Assembly (NCBI RefSeq): GCF_900258045.1
Contig: NZ_OGVD01000004.1
Location: 620,001-684,000 of the forward strand
DNA length: 64,000 nt
Direction: 5' to 3'
Source of the DNA: Sphingorhabdus sp. EL138
Lineage (GTDB): Bacteria > Pseudomonadota > Alphaproteobacteria > Sphingomonadales > Sphingomonadaceae
The notes below the pieces were generated by a model. The model ran no database searches and had not been told where the DNA came from. It was given only the letters and a program-made list of their open reading frames with translations. Within the stretch, counting starts at the first letter, position 1; each line of letters begins with the position of its first letter. The position numbers were made by a program, and so were the translations under genes. Below, piece by piece: positions 39,859-48,041 of the stretch.

Positions 39859-40860
39859 ATGAAATTGCGCGTCGGGCTATTGGGTGGAGGGTCCTGGGGG
39901 ACAACCGTGGCATCACTGGTTTCGCGCAATGCCCCGATCAAGATATGGGCCCGAGACAGCGACACTGTCGACGATATTAATAACAATCACCGAAACAGCA
40001 AATATTTGCCTGATGCCGCGTTGCCGGAAGCACTGGAAGCCACGGGCGATATCGGTGAGGCTGTCTCTGACGCTGACGTACTCGTTATGGGAATTCCGTC
40101 CAGCAATTTCCGCAATGTGCTAGAAGAAGCCAAATCCTATTTGCGACCATGGGTTCCTGTCATCAGCCTGACAAAGGGTTTGGAGCTCTCCACTGGCAAA
40201 CGTATGACTGAAGTCATCGAAGATGTTTTACCTGGCCATCCTGTTGGGGTCCTGACCGGACCCAATCTGGCGCGGGAAATCATGGCCGGGCAGGCGGCCG
40301 CCAGCGTGATCTCAATGGAAGACGAGATTATCGTCAAGCAACTCCAGCAGCTTTTCCACTCCGGAATGTTTCGTGTCTATACCAATACCGATTTGCTGGG
40401 CTGCGAGTTGGGCGGAGTCCTGAAGAATATCATCGCCATTGCCGTTGGCATGGGGGATGGATTAGGGGCAGGGGACAATACTCGATCCGCTCTGATCACT
40501 CGCGGTTTGGCAGAGATTACGCGATTAGGAGTGGCTATGGGTGGCCGACCCGAGACTTTTGCCGGCCTGACGGGAATGGGGGATATGATCGCCACGTGCA
40601 CGAGCCCGTTGAGCCGAAACCGGCATGTCGGTGTCGAGCTGGGCAAGGGGCGCAAAATTGATGATATTATCGAAGAAATGCTGATGGTTGCTGAAGGTGT
40701 CAAAAGTGCGCCGACGGTCATGGCTTTGGCCAAAAAGTATAGTGTTGCAATGCCGATTGCAGAAGACGTGTTTGAAGTAACAAAAGGAACGCGTTCGGCT
40801 GTCCGTGCTTATCGCGGTCTGATCAGTGCATCTGCAGGCTCAGAGGCTGATGCCGGATAG
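39859..40860 (+). CDS. gpsA: Glycerol-3-phosphate dehydrogenase [NAD(P)+]
   Basis: 333 aa. Makes sn-glycerol-3-phosphate from dihydroxyacetone phosphate, feeding PlsB encoded in the same island. Nucleotide site GGGSWGTTVAS, then LTGPNLAREI, the catalytic lysine in LGGVLKNIIAIAVG and substrate-binding GDNTRSALITRGL and TGMGDMIATCTS. A GGGG-rich box precedes the ATG. This is the last gene of the plus-strand lipid run. Confidence 0.96.
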   Translation: MKLRVGLLGGGSWGTTVASLVSRNAPIKIWARDSDTVDDINNNHRNSKYLPDAALPEALEATGDIGEAVSDADVLVMGIPSSNFRNVLEEAKSYLRPWVPVISLTKGLELSTGKRMTEVIEDVLPGHPVGVLTGPNLAREIMAGQAAASVISMEDEIIVKQLQQLFHSGMFRVYTNTDLLGCELGGVLKNIIAIAVGMGDGLGAGDNTRSALITRGLAEITRLGVAMGGRPETFAGLTGMGDMIATCTSPLSRNRHVGVELGKGRKIDDIIEEMLMVAEGVKSAPTVMALAKKYSVAMPIAEDVFEVTKGTRSAVRAYRGLISASAGSEADAG

Positions 40861-41105
40861 ATAGTATCGAAAGAAACTGTAATTTATCCAGAAAGAATTG
40901 GCCGAAAACGTCAAGCCGTTTTGTCAAAACCGGTCATTTCAAGTTGAAAATTTACTAGATTTTACAAAAGCTTATTTACCACTAAGCGTCACCAAAGACT
41001 GGTATTTTTTTTGGTCCATTAAGGATGAAGTTTAAGCTAAGGACTTTTGCTTGCTTCTTTTTGGGGCGTGCCATAAAAATATCTCTCAAGCACTTCGGAA
41101 ATTGT

Positions 41106-41125
41106 TACGTCAGAGTTTCGACGTA
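41106..41125. promoter_or_regulatory. Inverted repeat upstream of the RpfF-like gene (candidate operator)
   Basis: TACGTC at 41106-41111 and GACGTA at 41120-41125 form a perfect 6-bp dyad with an 8-nt spacer, ending 26 nt before the ATG at 41152. It lies in a 291-nt AT-rich gap (40861-41151) that otherwise holds no gene. It could bind a dimeric regulator or form a leader hairpin. No promoter boxes can be assigned with confidence. Confidence 0.35.
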
Positions 41126-41151
41126 GCCCCGATTATGTGGAGAGTATGTAT

Positions 41152-42105
41152 ATGGATTTACGAAGCCAAGCCGTAAACGATGCTGAGACTGATCTCGTAT
41201 TCGACGCGACAGAAACACTGATCACACCGCACCGTGGTCTTGGCTATGATATATTCAAACAGAACTTCAATGAAATTGATTTGCGGTTCGACAAAACGGA
41301 TGAAATTTTCTGGTGCTATATGAACCAGAAATCTCGCCCCAGCTACACATATGAATTGGGCGATGAAATCCAGATGGTCCAAGACTGGATTCATACAAAT
41401 TATGCCATGGATGGAACCCATACCGAGGACCCAATGCGCTATTTTGTTTGTGGATCGCGTACCCCTGGCATTTACAATCTCGGCGGCGACCTGAAACATT
41501 TTGCGGACTGTATTCGGCGTCGCGACTTGGGTGCTTTAAAGAAATACGCCCGTACCTGCGTGCATATGCAATATGCGAACAGCACAGGTTTTGGCGCCCC
41601 AATTATTACCATGGCTTTGGTGCAGGGTGATGCGTTGGGCGGCGGTTTTGAACATGCTTTGGCTTTTGACATTCTGGTGGCCGAGAGAAGTGCAAGGCTG
41701 GGCCTGCCCGAAATTTTATTCAATCTCTTCCCCGGTATGGGTGCCTACAGTTATTTACGTCAGCGTCTCGGCCGCAAAGAGACAGAACAGTTTATTCTCG
41801 AAGGAAAATTATTCACAGCCGAACAGCTCTATGAGATGGGCGTGATTGATATCCTCGCGGAGGACGGTAAGGGCGAGCAAGCCATTATTGAATATACCAA
41901 GCAAAACCGGAAGCGGTTCCACGCTGAACGTGCTGTCTACAAAGCGCGTCGCCTCGCCAATCCCGTAACGATCGATGAATTGCTCGAAATTACGGAGATG
42001 TGGGCAGAAACGGCACTTTACCTTGATGAAGTCGATGTAAGAAAAATGGAGCGCCTTGCGAATGCGCAAGAGCGTCGAATTGCCCGCTCGCTCAAGACTG
42101 TTTAG
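41152..42105 (+). CDS. rpfF: RpfF-like crotonase, probable DSF-family fatty-acid signal synthase
   Basis: 317 aa from ATG 41152, chosen because GGAGAG lies 7 nt upstream; GTG 41137 and ATG 41146 are too close to that box. RpfF proteins hydrolyse and dehydrate 3-hydroxyacyl-ACP to cis-2-unsaturated acids (DSF). The two catalytic glutamates are present, E167 in GGGFEHAL and E187 in LPEILF, with the same 20-residue spacing as E141/E161 of Xanthomonas RpfF, and the flanking ALVQGDALGGGFE and LFPGMGAYSYL are RpfF-specific rather than general enoyl-CoA hydratase sequence. The N-terminal extension and the C-terminal helices also fit. Convergent with the kinase operon, 8 nt apart; the upstream neighbour is gpsA. 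rpfB is not here. Confidence 0.88.
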   Translation: MDLRSQAVNDAETDLVFDATETLITPHRGLGYDIFKQNFNEIDLRFDKTDEIFWCYMNQKSRPSYTYELGDEIQMVQDWIHTNYAMDGTHTEDPMRYFVCGSRTPGIYNLGGDLKHFADCIRRRDLGALKKYARTCVHMQYANSTGFGAPIITMALVQGDALGGGFEHALAFDILVAERSARLGLPEILFNLFPGMGAYSYLRQRLGRKETEQFILEGKLFTAEQLYEMGVIDILAEDGKGEQAIIEYTKQNRKRFHAERAVYKARRLANPVTIDELLEITEMWAETALYLDEVDVRKMERLANAQERRIARSLKTV

Positions 42106-42113
42106 CTACAAGC

Positions 42114-44696
42114 TTAGCCTGCTGCGCTATACCCATTATCGGTCTTGCCGTCTTCAGCCATTTCCGGACCGTTCAAGAAAGCTTTGATGAGTGACACTTC
42201 TAGTTCGACTTGTACGAGATATTCAAATCGCTTTTGCGTGAACTCTGATTCCGTTATGATTTCCAGGTGGCTGCAGATTTGAGATAATTTTTTTGCGCCG
42301 ACATTGTTGGCACCGCTCTTAAAAGCGTGAGCATGGAAACGAAAATCTTCTACCTTGCCGTCTTCAACCGACTTTTTGAAGGCTCTCATAATGTCCGACG
42401 CGTCTTCAACATATGCATCTATGATTGACTGAACGAACGCCTCGTCGCCTATGGATTTCAAATAATCCATCTGCCCCGCGTCAATTGGTGGTTGAGGGTC
42501 ATCTGTCAACTCTGATCCGATGACTTGAACAACATTAAATGGATCATGACGCAGCGATTCTTGCACTTCATTTGCCTTATGGAAATTGCCTGTCTGTTCT
42601 GCAACGGTGTCAAGCAAAACGCTTGCTTCTATTGGTTTTGTGAGCCGTAAATCCATGCCGGCATCAAGGCATTTTTTCTCTGTTTCTGACGTGGAATCCG
42701 CTGTCAGGCCAATAATCGGAATATGGTGGCGAGGCCCTTCGATCTGACGCCATAGCTTGCAGCATTCTATGCCACCAATATTTGGCATGTTGACGTCGAG
42801 AAATACTATGTCGAAAGAATATTGCTCAAGTTCATCAAGAGCTTGCTCACCGTCGGAAACAACAACTACTTCATGGCCAGCATTTATAAGGATCGTTTGC
42901 AAGACCATCTGGTTGGTACGATTATCATCAGCAACCAATATTTTGAGCGAAGCAGATGTTCGAATGATACGGTTAGGATTGTCTTCCAGTTTCTTGCCGG
43001 TGCGATTGAAAGAACAGCCAATTTGAACAACGCTGCGCACAGTATCAAAGTCCGCAGATGCTGGTAGCACTGATGCGAAAGCGGCCCGTAATTTGATCTC
43101 GTCTAGGCTCTTGCTGCCACTTTTAGAGAGCAGGACAGGTGGCAGTTTGGCCTCACGAAAATGACTCCAGAATATGGAGTCATCTCTGTGTTGCTCTGCG
43201 ATTTCTTCATCGAGAAGAGCCATGTCGTATGAAGAAAGCGGGCGGTTTTTGAGGATCGATTCCAAGCGGTCATTTGGGGCACATTGAATATGCTCAATGA
43301 CAACAGATCCTTCGTCCTCTTGCTCAATGTCCGGGCCGTTCAGACCAAATCCCAACGACAATATTCGATAGCTTTCGGGATTGGGAACAACCTCGACGTC
43401 GACGACCGGTTCAACTGGGCAAGCAAGGGTAAACGTGCTGCCCTTTCCCACAGTACTCTCCAACGCAATATCGCCGCCCATCTGGATCGCCAGTTGCTTA
43501 CAGATAGCAAGGCCCAAACCCGTGCCGCCAAAGTTATCAATAATACTGTCATCTGCTTGCTGGAAAACGCCAAATATTTTCTCATGTGCTTCGGCTGGTA
43601 TGCCCGGCCCAGTATCGGTTACAGAGCACCATAACACTGGAGCTTCGGAGACATCATCATCTATTCCGCACTTCAATGTTATTGTACCCGTTTCGGTGAA
43701 CTTCACAGCGTTGCTGGTCAGGTTGATCAGGATATTGCGGATATGATCGAGTTGCCCCGTAACAGCTTGATCGCTCAGAGCTTCGGCTTCGAGGTGAATT
43801 TTCAAACCTTTTTCGGCCGCCGCCAACTGCAAGATGTCACGCACATCTGTGAGCACATCGACGATACTGAATTCCTTCGGTTCCGGCAGTTCTTCCTGTG
43901 TATCCGATCTTGCAAAGGTCAATAGCTGGTTGATCAGATGTAACAGATGCTGACCGGCGGATACGCTGGTACTCACCATCTGTTGTTGTGCTTCAGGCAG
44001 TTTCATGTCGAGCAGATGTGTGCCGTACCCGATAATGGCATTTAGCGGTGTACGCAATTCATGGCTTATGCTCGCTAAAAACAGGCTCTTCGCCTTGTTT
44101 GCGCTTTCAGCTTCTTTCGTTGCCTTGGATATTTTGATAATCAGGGTCGAACAATATGCAGGAACGACGATCAAACCACCCAAGAGGCCTAAAGACAGGG
44201 ATAAATTGTGATGCCAATAGGGCACGGAATATATGGTCCAACCGAATGACATTGTTCCTAGCGCAGCCGCGATACCGAGCCATTTGATACCAAAGCGGAA
44301 GCCATAGCCTAATATCACCCACAGATATAATGGGTAGAGCGCAGCAACTGCTCCGCCGCCAATTTCAAACAAATAGGTCGACACACCGAAGTCAACCACC
44401 AAGCCCGCCAATCGTCGACTGTTGCTTGGCCCAGGCTTTAAGCGATAAGCGATAAAGATCGCCAGGCTGCCTAAAAGGTGCAGTTGAAAGCCAAGCATCA
44501 GGTCTGCATTCCCGTCAAGGAAATAGGTGACGGTTAGCGCGATCACGATCAAAACCAGTCGGTTTATGATCATCTCTCTCTCGCGATCACGACCCCGCTC
44601 GGTAGCGTCGCTGTGATGTGAGTGACGATGATGATGAGCGTGTCTGTGCGTATTATGCTGCTTCGTGGAGCGCTTGCTTTGCAAGAAAGGTAGCAT
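42114..44696 (-). CDS. RpfC-like hybrid sensor histidine kinase (5TM-HisKA-HATPase-REC-Hpt)
   Basis: 860 aa from ATG 44696, 4 nt after the upstream stop with a GAAGGA box. A His-rich cytoplasmic start (nine His in residues 14-28) precedes about five membrane helices (residues 41-190) with the RpfC-type LWVILGYGFRFG loop. Then HisKA with H212 in SHELRTPLN, HATPase_c (DTGPGIP near 360, GTGLGLAI), a degenerate receiver-like stretch, a true receiver with D634 in FLDVNMP, and Hpt with H790 in HAFKSGANN. The layout matches Xanthomonas RpfC, the DSF receptor. Partner genes: rpfF-like (convergent) and the REC-GGDEF-EAL gene (same operon). Confidence 0.88.
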   Translation of the reverse strand: MLPFLQSKRSTKQHNTHRHAHHHRHSHHSDATERGRDREREMIINRLVLIVIALTVTYFLDGNADLMLGFQLHLLGSLAIFIAYRLKPGPSNSRRLAGLVVDFGVSTYLFEIGGGAVAALYPLYLWVILGYGFRFGIKWLGIAAALGTMSFGWTIYSVPYWHHNLSLSLGLLGGLIVVPAYCSTLIIKISKATKEAESANKAKSLFLASISHELRTPLNAIIGYGTHLLDMKLPEAQQQMVSTSVSAGQHLLHLINQLLTFARSDTQEELPEPKEFSIVDVLTDVRDILQLAAAEKGLKIHLEAEALSDQAVTGQLDHIRNILINLTSNAVKFTETGTITLKCGIDDDVSEAPVLWCSVTDTGPGIPAEAHEKIFGVFQQADDSIIDNFGGTGLGLAICKQLAIQMGGDIALESTVGKGSTFTLACPVEPVVDVEVVPNPESYRILSLGFGLNGPDIEQEDEGSVVIEHIQCAPNDRLESILKNRPLSSYDMALLDEEIAEQHRDDSIFWSHFREAKLPPVLLSKSGSKSLDEIKLRAAFASVLPASADFDTVRSVVQIGCSFNRTGKKLEDNPNRIIRTSASLKILVADDNRTNQMVLQTILINAGHEVVVVSDGEQALDELEQYSFDIVFLDVNMPNIGGIECCKLWRQIEGPRHHIPIIGLTADSTSETEKKCLDAGMDLRLTKPIEASVLLDTVAEQTGNFHKANEVQESLRHDPFNVVQVIGSELTDDPQPPIDAGQMDYLKSIGDEAFVQSIIDAYVEDASDIMRAFKKSVEDGKVEDFRFHAHAFKSGANNVGAKKLSQICSHLEIITESEFTQKRFEYLVQVELEVSLIKAFLNGPEMAEDGKTDNGYSAAG

Positions 44697-44700
44697 GCCG

Positions 44701-46857
44701 CTATCCTTCCGCCGAACCGGTAACTTGTTGCCGTTGTACTCCGAACAATTTCGACAAGTCTGTCGCACGCTGTGGACGCGCTATTTTGAAGCCTTGAATC
44801 TCGTCACATCCTGACGCTTGGAGGAGTTCAAGCTGGGCATCATTTTCGACGCCCTCAGCTATAACCCGCATATCCAACGCGTGAGCGAGATGGGAAATTG
44901 TACCGATAATCGCACGGTCTGCTGCAGAATGTTCAATCCGCGATATGAAAGTACGGTCAATCTTCAAACAATTGGCTGGCAAATCTCTTAGATATTGTAG
45001 CGAGGAATAGCCGGTTCCAAAGTCATCTATCGAAATTCCGACCCCAACCTCACGCAATCTGATTAAAGAATCGCTGACATGATCATTATTATTCAGCAGC
45101 AATTCTTCGGTAATCTCAATCACAATCTTCGAAGGATCAATCTGGTTCAACTCAATGTTCTTCAACACTTCTTCGCAGATTTTCTGATTCTGAAACTGAC
45201 GCGGGGATACATTGATAGCAACACGCGGAAGATCAACACCTTCATCCGCTGATCGCCTTATTTGGCTGCATACTTCGGCTATTACCCATTTGCCGACGGA
45301 GTCCATTATTCCCGTATCGTCTGCAACGCGAATAAACTGCACCGGCAGCAGGCGTCCACGCGTTGGATGATCCCAGCGGAGTAGTGCTTCCAAACCTACA
45401 TATTCTAATGTTTTGGCATCGACTATTGGTTGATATTCAAGTGCGAACTGATCCTGACTTAAGGCATCACGCAATTCAATCTCGAGCGATGCATCTGCCT
45501 GGGCAATCTGGTTCATGCCCTCAGAGAAGAAACGATGACAGTTGCGGCCATTCGCTTTCGCATCGTACATCGCGAGGTCAGCGAGCCTCAGCAATTCTTC
45601 ATATTCGTCGCCATCATTCGGAATCAAGCTAACGCCGATACTGGCTCCGATGACCTGCTCGATTCCGCTGATGGAGTACGGCTCATTAATTGCTTTCAGT
45701 ATTTTTGTGCAGCGGGAGTTGATCGCATCAGGTCCGCTGACTTTACCAAGAATAATGGCGAATTCATCACCGCCAATACGTGCCGCGAAATCGTCCGGTC
45801 CGATAATATCGAGCAACCGTTCTGCAACTTCCCGCAGCAATGTATCACCGCTGTGGTGGCCGCGTGTATCATTGATGACTTTGAACCGGTCGAGATCCAG
45901 CAGCAGTAGAGCTGATTCCTGACCGGTCTTTTGACAGGTGTCGATTGTTTTGCGTACTTTTTCCGCCAGCAGCGCACGATTGGGCAGCCCGGTCAGCATG
46001 TCGTGCAAGGCCAGATGCGTGCGATGTTCTTCGGCAAACTTGCGAGCCGTGATGTCGACCGCAGTGGTCAATACACCGATTGTCTCACCCTTATGATTCA
46101 GCAGCGGAGACTTGTTGCAGTGAAAAATAAGCTCAACGCCATCGCTGGAGAATTTTTCCTCATAATGTGGGATCGGTTGTTCCGACTTCAGCACTATCTC
46201 GTTTCTGCGATTTGAATTTGTTGCTAGGCCAGGGCCCAGTATTTCGCCAAAATCTCGGCCGACCATCTCGTCAGGTGTTTTGTCAAAAAGTGCCGATTGA
46301 TAGGCATTAGTGAACAAGCAGCGACCGGCCCGATCGGTGGCATTGATCATGATGGGTATTGTATCGATGATCTGTTCCAGCATACTCTTGTTTGCTGGTG
46401 CGTTACTATCCGGTAAATCGGAAAGTGCGGCATGTTTCCTTTCGATTTCAGACGCCCGTTTTCTAAGATTATCGCTTTTTTGGCTTTTTGTCAGAAGCGA
46501 TGTCGCGCGCCGGCAAAATTCCACATGCGATACCGGGCTCTGCAGAAAATCAGTGGCACCGGCATCCAGCGCGGAAAGTCGGCATTCGCGGTCCTGATGA
46601 GCGGTTATCACGATTGCTGGCACATCACCACATTTAGACATTTTGCGGACTTTTTTGATGAACTCTGCGCCGTTCATCTGAGGCATTCTGTAGTCAACAA
46701 CCAACAGCTCTGCGTTGTTGCTATTTAGCCATTCAAGCGCTTCCAATGGATCAGCAAATGTGACGGAGGAATATTCTTCCCCCATCATGGTCACAAACTG
46801 GGCATAAATCCTGAGATTTGTAGGCCGGTCATCGACGATTAGAACGCGCGTGGTCAT
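44701..46857 (-). CDS. Response regulator with PAS, GGDEF and EAL domains (c-di-GMP turnover)
   Basis: 718 aa from ATG 46857 (a TTG at 46884 is less likely). Domains: receiver 4-118 with D55 in VVDYRMP; PAS about 160-275; GGDEF 278-440 with GGDEF at 362-366; EAL 455-700 with EALLRW at 490. All main EAL residues look intact (NVSPRQF, EITEE, DDFGTGYSS, KIDRTFI, EGVEN, QGF). The product-inhibition I-site RxxD is GPDD (353-356), so it is lost. The receiver has SP instead of the conserved KP at its late lysine position. It could make or degrade c-di-GMP. It takes the place of RpfG next to an RpfC-like kinase. Confidence 0.93.
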   Translation of the reverse strand: MTTRVLIVDDRPTNLRIYAQFVTMMGEEYSSVTFADPLEALEWLNSNNAELLVVDYRMPQMNGAEFIKKVRKMSKCGDVPAIVITAHQDRECRLSALDAGATDFLQSPVSHVEFCRRATSLLTKSQKSDNLRKRASEIERKHAALSDLPDSNAPANKSMLEQIIDTIPIMINATDRAGRCLFTNAYQSALFDKTPDEMVGRDFGEILGPGLATNSNRRNEIVLKSEQPIPHYEEKFSSDGVELIFHCNKSPLLNHKGETIGVLTTAVDITARKFAEEHRTHLALHDMLTGLPNRALLAEKVRKTIDTCQKTGQESALLLLDLDRFKVINDTRGHHSGDTLLREVAERLLDIIGPDDFAARIGGDEFAIILGKVSGPDAINSRCTKILKAINEPYSISGIEQVIGASIGVSLIPNDGDEYEELLRLADLAMYDAKANGRNCHRFFSEGMNQIAQADASLEIELRDALSQDQFALEYQPIVDAKTLEYVGLEALLRWDHPTRGRLLPVQFIRVADDTGIMDSVGKWVIAEVCSQIRRSADEGVDLPRVAINVSPRQFQNQKICEEVLKNIELNQIDPSKIVIEITEELLLNNNDHVSDSLIRLREVGVGISIDDFGTGYSSLQYLRDLPANCLKIDRTFISRIEHSAADRAIIGTISHLAHALDMRVIAEGVENDAQLELLQASGCDEIQGFKIARPQRATDLSKLFGVQRQQVTGSAEG

Positions 46858-47312
46858 ATAGTCGCAATAAGAGGCGATAATCAAAATAAGGTTAACGCGT
46901 CATTGGTATTGTATCGGGTTGTATCTTTGTTGGCCAACCTTTGGAAATCGGCCAAAAATTGTGTTTTTTGAGTACAGAGTCGAGTTTACCCTCGGCTCGC
47001 GCAGTGGTTCTGCGAATGATCATCTTTGTCCAGAGGGAGTAAAGAATGAAGAAAATCACCCTTAAGTCCGGCAAATCACGTTTTTTTTTGGGAGATATTG
47101 CTTTTAAGCGACCAGATGCGAATATTTTGTCCCCAATTCTATCTTACCTGATTTCAAAGCAGGTTGCGCCTGACATTGGATTGAACCATTTTGGTTGTGA
47201 TGCTTCTTGCCACCGGAACTCCAATTCAGCATTGCGATCACAAGGTTAAAACAAGAACAATGATGTTCATCATTGTAAGATATATCCGCAGCTGTTGTTC
47301 AAGGGGGAAATA
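46858..47312. other. 455-nt divergent intergenic region
   Basis: AT-rich gap between the divergent starts of the REC-GGDEF-EAL operon (minus) and the possible DNA-binding protein gene (plus). It must contain promoters for both directions, but I cannot place -35/-10 boxes reliably. It includes a possible 67-codon ORF (listed separately) and a T9 run near 47084. Confidence 0.6.
47046..47249 (+). CDS. Hypothetical small basic protein
   Basis: 67 aa, starting at ATG 47046 with a good AGGGAG box 7 nt upstream. The sequence is basic at the N-terminus (MKKITLKSGKSRFFLGD) with no recognisable domain, and it contains three cysteine/histidine residues late (GCDASCH). It may be a real small gene or a leader peptide for the next gene, or chance. 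No family recognised. Confidence 0.3.
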   Translation: MKKITLKSGKSRFFLGDIAFKRPDANILSPILSYLISKQVAPDIGLNHFGCDASCHRNSNSALRSQG

Positions 47313-47894
47313 GTGGAATTTACCTATGCCGAGATACTGGATATCTTATCCACCAAACATAATGTTGCCAGCGCCAAAAAAGTGGCCTTTCGTGGGCGAT
47401 TGCAACATTTTCAACGACTTGGATTTCCTGCAGGTGCTAATACCGGAAAAGGTAAGGGGGTTGCCTATTCATGGCGTGAGCTTTTCTTGATTGGTTTGGC
47501 ATTGGATTGCCTGGAAATCGGATCCACACCAGATCGAAGTGTAAACGAAATTGTGAAATTTGAAGACGTTTTCTTGTCGGCAATTGCCGGTGTTGGGCTG
47601 GGTGCTCAGGAAGAGGATAGCCGGGACTTTAAATGTTTCCTGATTGTTGAATTGTCTAACCTTATGTCTTTAAAAGAAGAAGCCGACTGGAGCCAGATCG
47701 TAAAACTGCTGTCTCATCAGGATATGATGCAAATCCTGTCCAGCGACGGCTTGGATGCCCATCGTTCTCCTTATGCGTTGATTGATTTGCGTCAGTTCCT
47801 CGCCGCCATTCTAAACGGTGTGTTTAACTGCCTTGAGGCGCCCAAAAAAGAGATTATCGGTGATTTTAAAGCTTGGGCGAGGCAGCAACTATAA
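47313..47894 (+). CDS. Unrecognised protein with a possible MerR-like N-terminal DNA-binding region
   Basis: 193 aa from GTG 47313, preferred because AAGGGGGA lies 5 nt upstream; a TTG at 47295 is possible. The first about 70 residues (EFTYAEILDILSTKHN, FRGRLQHFQRLGFP, YSWRELFLIGLALDCLEIG) resemble a winged helix of the MerR type, where a helix-turn-helix is followed by a regulator-like helix. The remaining 120 residues are helical and match nothing I know. It sits divergently from the c-di-GMP/kinase operon, so control of that operon is an attractive but unproven idea. Confidence 0.65.
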   Translation: MEFTYAEILDILSTKHNVASAKKVAFRGRLQHFQRLGFPAGANTGKGKGVAYSWRELFLIGLALDCLEIGSTPDRSVNEIVKFEDVFLSAIAGVGLGAQEEDSRDFKCFLIVELSNLMSLKEEADWSQIVKLLSHQDMMQILSSDGLDAHRSPYALIDLRQFLAAILNGVFNCLEAPKKEIIGDFKAWARQQL

Positions 47895-48041
47895 CAATTT
47901 TAAAGATTATGAGATGTGCGATGGGCGGCATGCTGGTTGAAGCCTATGGTCATGGAAGTGTTCCAATTTATTATGATTTGTCCGGTTGAGGATAACCGTG
48001 GAGCTGTATAGCATCGATCGCTACTGACATGGAGTAAGCGT

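Noticed and set aside
41152-42105. Reading the crotonase as an ordinary enoyl-CoA hydratase of beta-oxidation
   Set aside because: The RpfF-like flanks of both glutamates, the N-terminal extension and the neighbouring RpfC-like kinase fit DSF synthase better; still to be settled by phylogeny.
47909-47989. 26-codon open frame between the unrecognised regulator and thyA
   Set aside because: Too short and without a ribosome-binding site or known family; cannot be told apart from chance.
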